NCBI RefSeq assembly: GCF_902762735.1
Contig: NZ_CACWPP010000027.1
Location: forward strand, 1 to 36,880
Direction: 5' to 3'
Length of the DNA: 36,880 bases
Origin: an uncultured Ruminococcus sp.
GTDB taxonomy: Bacteria; Bacillota; Clostridia; Oscillospirales; Ruminococcaceae
Shown: positions 7,936-16,531 of the stretch, piece after piece
Position numbering within the stretch: position 1 is the stretch's first letter
How the letters are laid out: each line of letters starts with the position of its first letter
Notes under the pieces: generated by a model
Database searches by the model: none
What the model saw: the letters and a program-made list of their open reading frames with translations, nothing else
Told to the model about the DNA's origin: nothing
Program-made: the position numbers and the translations under genes

Positions 7936-8403
7936 ATGGCTGTCAGAAATATTTTGAACAAGAGCGATGAAATGCTCCACAAAAAGTGCAAGCCTGTCGA
8001 GAAGTTTGATGAGAAGCTGTGGACATGGCTTGACGATATGCGCGAAACACTGGCACAGGCAAACGGTGTCGGTCTGGCTGCGCCGCAGGTGGCGATACTC
8101 AGGCGCTTCTGCATAATAGATGTGGGCGACGGGAATGTTTATGAACTGATAAACCCCGAGATCACATGGAAGTCTGAGGAAACTCAGTACGTGCTGGAGG
8201 GCTGTCTTTCCTGCCCGAATGAGTGGGGATATGTCACCAGACCAAAGACCGTAAGGTTCAAGGCGCAGGACAGGAACGGCGAGTGGTACGAGATGGAGGT
8301 CAGCGACCTGTTCGCACAGGCTGTTTGCCACGAAACTGCACACCTTGACGGTCACCTGTTTACCGAGATAATCGAGGAATATGCTGAGGTGCAGGAACAA
8401 TGA
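7936..8403 (+). CDS. def: Peptide deformylase
   Basis: Removes the formyl group from the initiator methionine of new proteins. 155 residues. The three family motifs are present: GVGLAAPQ (about 46-53), EGCLS with the metal ligand C90, and HETAH with H132, E133 and H136. The residue before the second histidine is usually aspartate (HExDH); here it is alanine (A135), while both histidines, the catalytic glutamate and the cysteine remain. AAAGGAAGAG precedes the ATG. It overlaps fmt by 4 bases (ATGA), pairing the enzymes that add and remove the formyl group. Activity is expected but the changed motif is worth noting. Confidence 0.94.
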   Translation: MAVRNILNKSDEMLHKKCKPVEKFDEKLWTWLDDMRETLAQANGVGLAAPQVAILRRFCIIDVGDGNVYELINPEITWKSEETQYVLEGCLSCPNEWGYVTRPKTVRFKAQDRNGEWYEMEVSDLFAQAVCHETAHLDGHLFTEIIEEYAEVQEQ

Positions 8404-9332
8404 AGATAGTTTTCATGGGAACGCCCGATTTTGCAGTGCCGTCAATAAAAGCACTGTACGATGCGGGGCATGAAATACAGGCTGTGTTCTGCCAGCCCGA
8501 TAAGCCTAAAGGCAGGGGCTACAAGCTGGTCCCGCCGCCTGTGAAGGTATTCGCGCTGGATAAGGATATACCGATATATCAGCCGAAAAGCCTGAAAAAC
8601 GGCGGTGAGGAGTTCATCAAGGTAATTGAGGACTTTGCACCTGACTGCATCGTGGTGGCGGCTTACGGCAAGATACTGCCGAAAGCGGTGCTGGATATAC
8701 CGCGGCTGGGCTGTGTGAACGTGCATGGCTCGCTTCTGCCGAAATATCGCGGGGCAGGTCCCATACAGTGGGCTGTGCTTAACGATGAAAAGACAACGGG
8801 CATCACCACTATGCTCATGGGCGAAGGGCTTGACACGGGCGATATGCTTCTAAAGTCTGAAACCGAGATAGGCGAGAATGAAACAGCGGCAGAACTGTTC
8901 GACAGGCTGGCTGACATGGGCGCTGAACTTATCGTTGAAACACTTGATAAGCTGGAAAAGGGTGAGATAACCCCTGTCCCGCAGAACGAGGAGGAAGCGA
9001 CCTACGCGCCGATGCTGACAAAAGAACTTTCGCCGATAGATTTCAGTAAGTCGGCAAGGGCTGTCCATAAGCAGATATGCGGACTGTCAGACTGGCCATG
9101 CGCTACTACCACGATAGGCGGCAAGCGTATAAAGGTGTACAGGTCGGAGATAGTGGCAGGAAGCACCGATAAGTCGGCAGGAACAGTTGTCAACGCAAAA
9201 GACTTGACGGTTGCCTGCGGCGATGGAATGGTCAAACTGACCGAAATACAGGCTGAAGGCTCAAAGAGAATGGCAACAGCCGACTATCTGCGCGGTAAAC
9301 CCGTAACAGAAGGTACTGTACTTGGAGAATGA
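8400..9332 (+). CDS. fmt: Methionyl-tRNA formyltransferase
   Basis: Transfers a formyl group from 10-formyl-THF to Met-tRNA(fMet) to permit translation initiation. 310 residues, normal length. The N-terminal catalytic domain shows MKIVFMGTPDFAVPSI, CQPDKPKGRG and the catalytic block NVHGSLLPKYRGAGPIQWA, with GLDTGDML after it; the C-terminal tRNA-binding domain begins near SPIDFSKSARAVH. The start overlaps the def stop as ATGA. A perfect 9-bp inverted repeat begins at its stop codon and lies just before the ribosome site of rsmB. Confidence 0.97.
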   Translation: MKIVFMGTPDFAVPSIKALYDAGHEIQAVFCQPDKPKGRGYKLVPPPVKVFALDKDIPIYQPKSLKNGGEEFIKVIEDFAPDCIVVAAYGKILPKAVLDIPRLGCVNVHGSLLPKYRGAGPIQWAVLNDEKTTGITTMLMGEGLDTGDMLLKSETEIGENETAAELFDRLADMGAELIVETLDKLEKGEITPVPQNEEEATYAPMLTKELSPIDFSKSARAVHKQICGLSDWPCATTTIGGKRIKVYRSEIVAGSTDKSAGTVVNAKDLTVACGDGMVKLTEIQAEGSKRMATADYLRGKPVTEGTVLGE

Positions 9333-9350
9333 CAAGTATCAATACTTGTC
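9331..9350 (+). promoter_or_regulatory. Perfect palindrome between fmt and rsmB
   Basis: GACAAGTAT and ATACTTGTC are separated by only CA, and the sequence begins inside the fmt stop codon. The rsmB ribosome site GGAGG (9355-9359) follows 4 bases later. A two-base loop is too tight, so an RNA hairpin would open to a 4- or 6-base loop; as DNA it could be an operator. It lacks a T tract and so is not a terminator. Confidence 0.4.
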
Positions 9351-9367
9351 AGATGGAGGATAGCTGA

Positions 9368-10657
9368 TTGGGAAATACCAGAAGGTTTACCGTCAAGCTG
9401 CTGACTAGGCTTGACGAAAACAGTTCATACTCTAATATATTGCTTGACGAGGCGCTGACGAGAAGCGATTTCGACAAGCGCGATAAAAAATTCATTTCAG
9501 CGCTGTTTTACGGCGTTATTGAAAGACAGCTGACGCTTGATGCGATAATAGCAGAGCTTTCAAAGAACCCTAAGAACAAGCTGAACCATACGCTGAGGAA
9601 CATACTGCGAAGCGGTCTGTACCAGCTGAAATACATGGACTCAGTGCCCGATAATGCGGCAGTAGATGAGTCTGTGGAGATGGCTAAGAAGCTGAGAAAT
9701 CCTGCATCTGCGGGATTTGTGAACGGTCTGCTGAGGGAGTTTATCAGGCGTGATAAGGCTCTGCCTGAGACTGATACAGAAGTCGGGCGGCTGTCGCTGG
9801 AATATTCCTGTCCCGAATGGCTGGTGAGAAAATGGCTCACTGAATATGGCAAGGAAAAATGCTTGTCACTGCTTAAAAGCTCCATCGGGAGAGCGTCAAC
9901 GACTGTCAGGATAAATAACTTGGCAGGCACTGTTGAGGAAACGCTGGATATGCTGGCGGCTGAGGGCGTTACTTTCGAGCGGAGCAGTATATCAGATCAC
10001 ACAGTGCATCTTGCGAATGCAGGTGCGGTGGAAAAGACGAAGGCTTACAGGCAGGGACGCTTCCATGTGCAGGATATTGCCAGTCAGCTTTGCTGCAAGG
10101 CGCTTGACCCGCAGGCAGGCGATACCGTGCTTGACCTCTGCGCCGCACCCGGCGGAAAGACCTTCACCATCGCCGAAATGATGGGCAACGAGGGCAGAGT
10201 GTTGGCTTTTGACCTGCACCCGAATAGAGTAAAGCTGATAAAAAGCGGTGCTGAAAGGCTGGGACTCACCTGTGTTACCGCAGATGTTAACAACGCAAAG
10301 GTGTTCAATGATAAACTGCCGCAGGCGGACAGGGTGCTGGTAGATGCTCCGTGTTCGGGGCTGGGCGTTATCAGGCGCAAACCTGAGATCAAGTATAAAG
10401 ATCCCGCTGAGTTTGAACGTCTGCCGCAGGTGCAGTATGAAATACTTGACACTGCATCACGATATGTCAAGGCGGGAGGCTTGATGGTCTACTCCACATG
10501 TACTGTGTCACGGGCTGAGAATGATGATGTTGTGAAGAGATTTCTGGCTGAGCATGATGATTTTGAGCCTGACGGTGATGATTTTATGCAGACGATAACG
10601 CCTGAGATGTATGGCTCTGACGGCTTTTTCACCGCAAAGCTGAGAAAGCGGGGGTGA
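9368..10657 (+). CDS. rsmB: 16S rRNA m5C967 methyltransferase RsmB
   Basis: A 429-residue SAM-dependent enzyme that methylates a cytosine of 16S rRNA. The N-terminal NusB-like RNA-binding domain spans about 1-130 (DKRDKKFISALFYGVIERQ), followed by the methyltransferase domain with motif I LDLCAAPGGKT (about 257), the motif IV DAPCSGLGV and the catalytic cysteine of motif VI in YSTCTVSRAEN. The start is TTG at 9368: GGAGG stands 8 bases upstream, and the residues from there match the family start. It is separated from rlmN by only 4 bases. Confidence 0.94.
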   Translation: MGNTRRFTVKLLTRLDENSSYSNILLDEALTRSDFDKRDKKFISALFYGVIERQLTLDAIIAELSKNPKNKLNHTLRNILRSGLYQLKYMDSVPDNAAVDESVEMAKKLRNPASAGFVNGLLREFIRRDKALPETDTEVGRLSLEYSCPEWLVRKWLTEYGKEKCLSLLKSSIGRASTTVRINNLAGTVEETLDMLAAEGVTFERSSISDHTVHLANAGAVEKTKAYRQGRFHVQDIASQLCCKALDPQAGDTVLDLCAAPGGKTFTIAEMMGNEGRVLAFDLHPNRVKLIKSGAERLGLTCVTADVNNAKVFNDKLPQADRVLVDAPCSGLGVIRRKPEIKYKDPAEFERLPQVQYEILDTASRYVKAGGLMVYSTCTVSRAENDDVVKRFLAEHDDFEPDGDDFMQTITPEMYGSDGFFTAKLRKRG

Positions 10658-10661
10658 CGGC

Positions 10662-11708
10662 ATGCTGAGTTATACTGATGACGGCAGGATAGATATTCTC
10701 GGGCTGATGCCCGAAGAACTCGAAGAGCAGATATTGCTGATCGGGGAGAAAAAATTCCGCGCAAAACAGATATTTGAGTGGCTGCATGTCAAAAGGGTGG
10801 ATAATTTCGATAAAATGACTAACCTATCTGTACAATTGAGGGATAGGCTCAAAAAAATATTTTGTCTAAAATCACTATTTATCGTAAAAAGACTTGAAAG
10901 TAATACCGATAATACTGTAAAATATCTGTATAGGCTTCCTGACGGCAACCATGTCGAGAGCGTCATAATGGAGTATAATCACGGCAATACCGTTTGCGTT
11001 TCAACGCAGGTGGGCTGTAAGATGGGCTGTAAGTTCTGCGCTTCTACTATCGCAGGCTATAAGCGTGACCTTTCGGCTTCGGAGATACTTCTGCAAATTT
11101 ATGAGGCTGAACGCGACAGCGGCAGGAAGATAGGCGGTGCGGTGCTTATGGGCATCGGTGAGCCACTGGATAATTACGACAATGTTGTGGGCTTTCTGAA
11201 GGTGCTTTCCTGCGAGGCGGGCATGAATATGTCGCTGAGACATGTTTCTGTATCGACCTGCGGGCTGGTGCCGCGAATATATGAGCTTGCCGAACTGAAG
11301 CTGGGCATAACGCTGTCAGTCTCACTCCATGCCACCAACAACAGGGCGAGGAGTGAGATAATGCCTGTAAACAACAGGTACGACATTGCTGAGCTTATGG
11401 AAGCCTGCAAGTATTATTTCAAGGTGACGGGCAGACGCATCTCTTTTGAATATGCGCTGATCGACGGTCATAATGACTCTCAGGCGGCGGCTGAGGAACT
11501 TGCTGCTCTGCTGAGAGGGTTCGTGTGCCACGTAAATATAATACCCGTCAATAAGATCAAAGAACGCGATTACAGGTCAGACAGAAAGGCGGCGATGAAG
11601 TTTCAGAAGCGGCTGGAGAGTCTCGGGCTGAACGCGACTGTAAGAAGGACACTTGGCGCTGACATTGACGCTGCATGCGGTCAGTTGAGGCGTGAATATG
11701 AAATTTAA
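10662..11708 (+). CDS. rlmN: 23S rRNA/tRNA adenine-C2 methyltransferase RlmN
   Basis: Radical-SAM enzyme that makes m2A in 23S rRNA (and in tRNA in some bacteria). 348 residues. The 4Fe-4S cluster cysteines are C119, C123 and C126 in CKMGCKFC. The methyl-carrying cysteine is in GADIDAACGQLR near the C terminus, and STCGLVPRI and SLHATN are the usual family motifs. The N-terminal region (KKFRAKQIFEWLH) is the RNA-binding part. Family members normally have PMNxxYP; here the stretch reads MPVNNRYD. The ATG is within the typical spacing of GGGGGTGACGG. It starts 4 bases after rsmB. Confidence 0.95.
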   Translation: MLSYTDDGRIDILGLMPEELEEQILLIGEKKFRAKQIFEWLHVKRVDNFDKMTNLSVQLRDRLKKIFCLKSLFIVKRLESNTDNTVKYLYRLPDGNHVESVIMEYNHGNTVCVSTQVGCKMGCKFCASTIAGYKRDLSASEILLQIYEAERDSGRKIGGAVLMGIGEPLDNYDNVVGFLKVLSCEAGMNMSLRHVSVSTCGLVPRIYELAELKLGITLSVSLHATNNRARSEIMPVNNRYDIAELMEACKYYFKVTGRRISFEYALIDGHNDSQAAAEELAALLRGFVCHVNIIPVNKIKERDYRSDRKAAMKFQKRLESLGLNATVRRTLGADIDAACGQLRREYEI

Positions 11709-11726
11709 GGAAAGGCGGTGAGCTGT

Positions 11727-12455
11727 ATGTTTTTGGCGTATGGTACGGATATTGGTCTCAACAGGGAGGAAAATCAGGACAGAGTCAGGGTAGAGTCTCT
11801 GGGCGAAAATATCTGCATCGCGGCTGTTTGTGACGGCATGGGCGGTGCGGCATCCGGCGGTGTTGCCAGTCAGCTTGCTGTGGATAAGTTTATTGGAAGG
11901 GTGCAGGAGAATTTCCGACCCGACATGAATGAGAATTCCATCAGAAATCTGCTCCTCAATGCTGTACATTATGCAAATACCTGTGTGTATGAGAAAAGCA
12001 TTGAGGATATTGATAAAAATGGAATGGGTACGACCTGCGTTGCAGCACTTGTCAACGGTAAAAACATATTCGTTGTCAATGTGGGCGACAGCAGGGCATA
12101 TCTGCTGAAAAAAGATGGGATCAGCCAGATCACTTCCGATCACACTTATGTGGAAACACTGGTGCAGAGCGGAAAGATCTCAGCTGATGCTGCAAAAGTT
12201 CACCCGATGAGAAATGTGATTACCAGAGCAGTCGGCGTTGAGCCTGACGTTGAGGTGGATTATTTCGAGTGCTACGAGTCGGATAATTTTGCAGTTGTGC
12301 TGTGTTCGGACGGATTATCGGGGTATTGCAGTGATGAGTTTATCTATTACACTGTTTTCGGGAATAATCTTGATGAAGCGGTAAAGAAGCTCATTGACTA
12401 TTCAAATGAATGCGGAGGCAGAGATAATATAACCGCTGCCATTATAGCAAACTGA
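11727..12455 (+). CDS. stp: Stp/PrpC-type PP2C protein phosphatase
   Basis: Manganese-dependent Ser/Thr phosphatase that opposes the PrkC kinase encoded next to it. About 242 residues. PP2C motifs: GLNREENQDR, CDGMGG (metal-binding aspartate near residue 36), GDSRAYLL, ITSDHTYVE, VITRAVG, LCSDGLSGY and GGRDNITA. I prefer ATG 11727 over the GTG at 11718 because the AAGGCGG ribosome site then lies at normal distance. It follows rlmN by 18 bases and precedes prkC by 33, the standard Firmicutes order. Confidence 0.95.
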   Translation: MFLAYGTDIGLNREENQDRVRVESLGENICIAAVCDGMGGAASGGVASQLAVDKFIGRVQENFRPDMNENSIRNLLLNAVHYANTCVYEKSIEDIDKNGMGTTCVAALVNGKNIFVVNVGDSRAYLLKKDGISQITSDHTYVETLVQSGKISADAAKVHPMRNVITRAVGVEPDVEVDYFECYESDNFAVVLCSDGLSGYCSDEFIYYTVFGNNLDEAVKKLIDYSNECGGRDNITAAIIAN

Positions 12456-12488
12456 TGAGACAATAATTTAGTTTAGGAGTTGAATAAA

Positions 12489-14732
12489 ATGGATTCTAAT
12501 ATCGGTAAGAAGCTGGATGGCAGATATGAAATTACCGAGCTTATAGGCGTTGGCGGAATGGCTGATGTCTATAAGGCGCAGGACGTTATGGAGAACCGTC
12601 CTGTGGCTGTGAAGATCCTTAAGCCTGAGTTTTCGGGCAACGAGGAATTCCTGAGAAGATTCAGGAACGAGAGCAAGGCGATAGCAGTGCTTTCCCACCC
12701 GAATATCGTGAAGATATACGATGTGGGTTTCACTGATGAGATACAGTTTATCGTCATGGAGTATATCGACGGTATCACTTTGAAAGAGTTTATCGAACAG
12801 CAGGGCGTGCTTAAATGGAAAGATGCTCTGCACTTTATAACACAGATACTTCGTGCGCTTCAGCACGCTCACGATAAGGGCATAGTTCACAGAGACATCA
12901 AGCCGCAGAATATCATGCTGTTTACCGATGGCACGATAAAGGTCATGGATTTCGGCATCGCGAGATTTTCAAGGATCGACGGTAAAACGCTTTCCGATAA
13001 GGCTATCGGCTCTGTACACTACATCTCGCCCGAGCAGGCGCAGGGTGAGATGACCGATGAGAGATCGGATATTTACTCGGTGGGCGTTATGCTCTACGAG
13101 ATGCTGACAGGCAGAAAGCCTTTTGACGGTGATACTGCTGTGAATGTTGCTCTCAAGCATATGCAGGAGACCGCTATCCCGCCAAGAGAGATAATGCCCG
13201 CTATCCCTGAGGCTCTGGAAGAGATCGTTATACATGCGATGGAAAAACAGCCTGCACAGCGCTATCAGTCGGCTGCTGAGATGATAAGGGATATTGATAC
13301 ATTCAAACTCAATCAGTCTGTTGTATTCGGATATAAGAACGGTGCTGTTCCTGTGGCTGACAATGCGGGATTTTATCCTGTTAATGACAATGTCAACAGA
13401 AAACCCGTCATCAACGATGAGTATTATGAAGAAGATGATGAATACTATGACGAAGATGACGATTATGATGAAGATGAATATGATGATGAGGACGATGATG
13501 ATGATGAGGAGGAAGGCAAGAAACGCTCTTATGTAGTGCCTATACTTCTGGCAGTCACAGTTGCTGTTGTTATAGTTGCTGCATGTATCATCGGCTGGAC
13601 TGTTATCAAGGCTTTCACTAATGACGGTACGACAACGGGCATACACACAAGCAACGTTACACTGCCCAATTTTGTTGGCAAGAACATCGTTCAGGTACAG
13701 CAGGACTGGAATGATAAACTCCAGTTTGACCTTGTGAACGAATACAATGTCGAGTATGAAGAAGGTAAGATCTTCTGGCAGAGCCAGTCAGCAGGTAAGG
13801 CTGTCAAGGAAGGCACTACTATCACATTGAAGGTCAGCAAGGGTAAGAGAATGGCTGTTATCCCTGATGTTTCGGGTTCTGAATCCGAAGTTGCCGAGAG
13901 CGGACTTATTGCCGCTAACTTCAATGTCGTTCTCAGAACTCTGTTTGATGACAATACTCCTGAGGGCATCGTTATCAAGACCGAGCCTCCCGCAGGTACT
14001 GAGTTCGCTGAGGGCGGTAATGTAACGCTGTATGTCAGCAAGGGCCCGCTGAACACTAAGAAGAAAGTTCCTAATGTCGTTGGTCTGACCAAAGAAAAGG
14101 CTATCACTATCCTCAAGGAGAATAAGCTGGTCGCTGATGTTCAGGATCTTCCTCACGACGGTGACAAGGGCAAGGTCATCGACCAGTCCATTGAACCTGA
14201 TAAGCTGGTGGATCAGGGTACAGAAGTTACCATCTACGTTTCCACAGGCGAGACAGATCCTATAACCATTACTCTTAGTATCGAGATGCCTGAGGGTCTG
14301 CATGGTGCATATTCCATTGAGATATACAAGAACGGCAACGTTGTCGGTACACAGTCCGTTTCTAATGCCGAGACTGTTGCAGGCTCAAGACTTAACATTG
14401 AAGTTAAGGGTAAGAAGAAAGAAACACTTACCGTTTCTATCAGAAATGAAGAAACAGGTAAATCTGTAAACTACGGTGTATTCAATGTCAATTATGATGA
14501 AGGCACGGTAGAGACAGTTGGTTCGCTCAATAAGGATGGTCTGCTGGCTATAACACCGACCACCACAGCATCCAGCACTTCGGAGAGTGAAACTCAGTCA
14601 ACACAGCCGGAAGAGTCTCAGCCTACTGATACACAGCAGCAGACTGAAGCTCCTCAGCAGACAGATGCACCTCAGCCGACAGATTATCCGTCCACTGAGG
14701 CACCTGTAAACGGCGAAACTCCTGCTCAGTAA
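12489..14732 (+). CDS. prkC: PASTA-domain Ser/Thr protein kinase PrkC (PknB/StkP family)
   Basis: Membrane kinase sensing cell-wall fragments. About 747 residues. The kinase domain spans about 10-270 with GVGGMADVYKA loop, catalytic lysine in VAVKIL (about 42), HRDIKPQN (D136) and DFG (D154). An extremely acidic Asp/Glu/Tyr juxtamembrane stretch follows (about 315-343), then one membrane helix (about 348-377) and three PASTA repeats (about 390-592). After them come an extra beta-rich extracellular segment (about 595-690) and a Thr/Ser/Gln/Pro tail that could reach through the wall. ATG 12489 is preferred because AGGAG lies 9 bases upstream; an in-frame TTG at 12480 overlaps that site. The acidic stretch and the long tail are unlike Bacillus PrkC. 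Confidence 0.95.
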   Translation: MDSNIGKKLDGRYEITELIGVGGMADVYKAQDVMENRPVAVKILKPEFSGNEEFLRRFRNESKAIAVLSHPNIVKIYDVGFTDEIQFIVMEYIDGITLKEFIEQQGVLKWKDALHFITQILRALQHAHDKGIVHRDIKPQNIMLFTDGTIKVMDFGIARFSRIDGKTLSDKAIGSVHYISPEQAQGEMTDERSDIYSVGVMLYEMLTGRKPFDGDTAVNVALKHMQETAIPPREIMPAIPEALEEIVIHAMEKQPAQRYQSAAEMIRDIDTFKLNQSVVFGYKNGAVPVADNAGFYPVNDNVNRKPVINDEYYEEDDEYYDEDDDYDEDEYDDEDDDDDEEEGKKRSYVVPILLAVTVAVVIVAACIIGWTVIKAFTNDGTTTGIHTSNVTLPNFVGKNIVQVQQDWNDKLQFDLVNEYNVEYEEGKIFWQSQSAGKAVKEGTTITLKVSKGKRMAVIPDVSGSESEVAESGLIAANFNVVLRTLFDDNTPEGIVIKTEPPAGTEFAEGGNVTLYVSKGPLNTKKKVPNVVGLTKEKAITILKENKLVADVQDLPHDGDKGKVIDQSIEPDKLVDQGTEVTIYVSTGETDPITITLSIEMPEGLHGAYSIEIYKNGNVVGTQSVSNAETVAGSRLNIEVKGKKKETLTVSIRNEETGKSVNYGVFNVNYDEGTVETVGSLNKDGLLAITPTTTASSTSESETQSTQPEESQPTDTQQQTEAPQQTDAPQPTDYPSTEAPVNGETPAQ

Positions 14733-14738
14733 CGTAAC

Positions 14739-15620
14739 ATGACAGGAATAATAACGAAAGCTATCGGAGGTCTCTACACAGTAGATGCCTCCGACGGCAT
14801 ATATGAATGTAATGCGCGGGGCGTTTTCCGCAAGAAGAAGATCTCGCCCATGTGCGGTGATCGTGTGAATTTTACGGCGGCGGGCGAGGGCTTTGTGATC
14901 GAGGAGATACTTCCCAGAAGCTCTGAACTTATCAGACCTCCGCTGGCTAACCTTGACTTGCTGGTGTTCGTGTCATCGACCGTCGAGCCGCGCCCAAATA
15001 CGCTTCTGCTTGATAAGTTTATCGCTATCGCCGTGTTCAAGGGCATAAGACCTGTGGTAGTGTTCACGAAAGTGGATAAGCAGTCAGGCGCAGAACTGGC
15101 TGAGATATACCGCAGTGCGGGAATAGATGTTTTTGAGTGCGACAATGTAACGGGCGAGGGCAGTGCTGAGGTCAAGGCTATGTTACAGGGCAAGCTGTCA
15201 GCTTTTACAGGCAACACGGGCGTTGGAAAGTCCTCACTGCTCAACAATATGTTCCCCGAACTGGAGCTGGCAACCGGTGAGATAAGCAAAAAACTGGGCA
15301 GGGGCAGGCATACCACCCGTCATGTACAGCTCTACAAACTGGAGGGCGGCGGCTATATCGCTGACACACCGGGATTTTCGTCCTTTGACACTAACAGGTA
15401 CGATATTATTTTTAAGGATAAGCTGGCGGGCTGTTTTGTGGAGTTTGCTGACTTCACCGACAAGTGCCGCTTCCCCGATTGCAGTCACACTAAGGAAAAG
15501 GGCTGTGCGGTGATAGAGGCTGTTAAATCGGGGGAGATACCGCAGTCGCGGTTCGACAGCTATGTGCAGATGTATGAAGAAGCCAAACAGCTTAAAGAAT
15601 GGGAGTACAAAAATGATTGA
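14739..15620 (+). CDS. rsgA: Ribosome small subunit-dependent GTPase RsgA (CpgA)
   Basis: Circularly permuted GTPase that aids 30S maturation. 293 residues. An N-terminal OB-fold (about 1-65) is followed by the GTPase motifs in permuted order: TKVD (G4, about 110), GNTGVGKSS (G1, about 158-166), then RHTT (switch) and DTPG (G3). A C-terminal zinc site has CRFPDCSHTKEKGC (about 243-256), giving Cys, Cys, His and Cys ligands. It begins 6 bases after prkC and overlaps thiN by 8 bases. In Bacillus rpe lies between cpgA and thiN; it is missing here. Confidence 0.96.
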   Translation: MTGIITKAIGGLYTVDASDGIYECNARGVFRKKKISPMCGDRVNFTAAGEGFVIEEILPRSSELIRPPLANLDLLVFVSSTVEPRPNTLLLDKFIAIAVFKGIRPVVVFTKVDKQSGAELAEIYRSAGIDVFECDNVTGEGSAEVKAMLQGKLSAFTGNTGVGKSSLLNNMFPELELATGEISKKLGRGRHTTRHVQLYKLEGGGYIADTPGFSSFDTNRYDIIFKDKLAGCFVEFADFTDKCRFPDCSHTKEKGCAVIEAVKSGEIPQSRFDSYVQMYEEAKQLKEWEYKND

Positions 15621-16242
15621 GCGCTGTATTATTTTTGCGGGCGGCGATGCTGTCAGGGCGGATAATGTTTCTGCTGAGGTCATAAACGGTGCGTTCGTCA
15701 TATGCGCTGACAAGGGGCTGGCGCTGGCGGAAAGTCTTGGCATAAAGGCTGACCTTGTGCTGGGCGATTTCGATTCGCTGAACTACAAGCCTGAGGGTGA
15801 GAACGTAAAAGTCTACCCCGTCGAAAAGGACGATACCGACCTTATGCTTGCTGTGAGAACAGCGCTGGGCATGGGTTACAGGGAGTTCTTCATATACGGC
15901 GCGTGCGGCGGCAGACTGGATCACATGATAGGAAATATAGCTTGCCTTGCGATGATAGCCGACAACGGCGGCAGAGGTGTTATTATCGGTGATGATGATA
16001 TAGCTGAGATCTATGACAGCGGGTGTCACAAGATACCCTATAAAGAGGGCTTTTCGCTTTCGCTGTTCGCATATTCTGCTGAGGTAAAGGGGCTGACCAT
16101 CAGGGGCACGAAATACCTTGCCGAGAATGTCACCCTCACTGATGCGGTGACGCTTGGTGTCTCAAACGAGATAACCGCCGACTTTGCCGAAGTGGAGTTC
16201 ACAGACGGCAGACTGCTTGCGATACAGTCGCGGGTGAGGTAG
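15613..16242 (+). CDS. thiN: Thiamine pyrophosphokinase
   Basis: Converts thiamine to thiamine pyrophosphate with ATP. About 209 residues. Family motifs: CADKGL, the GDFDS metal/substrate motif, VEKDDTDLM and YGACGGRLDH(M)IGN. I set the start at ATG 15613, overlapping the rsgA stop, because MIERCIIFAGGD is the normal N terminus. Its position between rsgA and spoVM is the conserved Firmicutes order. Confidence 0.94.
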   Translation: MIERCIIFAGGDAVRADNVSAEVINGAFVICADKGLALAESLGIKADLVLGDFDSLNYKPEGENVKVYPVEKDDTDLMLAVRTALGMGYREFFIYGACGGRLDHMIGNIACLAMIADNGGRGVIIGDDDIAEIYDSGCHKIPYKEGFSLSLFAYSAEVKGLTIRGTKYLAENVTLTDAVTLGVSNEITADFAEVEFTDGRLLAIQSRVR

Positions 16243-16325
16243 TCACCAAAAACATGACCGCAGAATAGTATATACCGAGCCTGGTGAACAGCACAAGGCA
16301 TGTCAGTTGACAGGAGGTAATACTT

Positions 16326-16409
16326 ATGAAGGTTGTTGTGGTAAAAAGCCCGAAGATCTTGTCGGGCATACTGAGAATGATTTTCGGCATCGACAAAGAG
16401 GACAGATAA
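16326..16409 (+). CDS. spoVM: Stage V sporulation protein M (SpoVM), 27 residues
   Basis: A very short amphipathic peptide that in Bacillus marks the curved forespore membrane and recruits SpoIVA for coat assembly. The peptide reads MKVVVVKSPKILSGILRMIF then GIDKEDR. B. subtilis SpoVM (26 residues) has the same M1-K2, K7, P9-K10, L12, G14-I15, R17 and G21 positions, including the proline that bends the helix. A strong AGGAGGT site at 16312-16318 stands 7 bases before the ATG. It lies 83 bases after thiN, the canonical location. A conserved intact copy suggests the lineage makes, or recently made, spores, unless the peptide has another role. Confidence 0.9.
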   Translation: MKVVVVKSPKILSGILRMIFGIDKEDR

Positions 16410-16425
16410 ATAATTGTAAAAAAGC

Positions 16426-16468
16426 ATTCAGCGCTCGCAGACACTTTTTGTGGCTGTGAGCGCTGAAT
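16426..16468. terminator. Hairpin between spoVM and the GH130 gene
   Basis: A 15-bp stem, ATTCAGCGCTCGCAG (16426-16440) with CTGTGAGCGCTGAAT (16454-16468), with one G.U pair. An A tract precedes it (T tract on the minus strand), so it would act best on minus-strand transcripts; on the + strand it lies 16 bases after spoVM. Confidence 0.6.
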
Positions 16469-16494
16469 TACATGAGATCTATTTCGTTTAACAT

Positions 16495-16531
16495 AAAACA
16501 GCACCGACTTCACGTCAGTGCTGTTTTGCTT
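16495..16531. terminator. Bidirectional Rho-independent terminator
   Basis: AAAACAGCACCGAC (16495-16508) pairs with GTCAGTGCTGTTTT (16514-16527) with one mismatch. It ends transcripts from the spoVM side (TTTTGCTTTATTT) and lies at the stop codon of the minus-strand GH130 gene. Confidence 0.75.
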
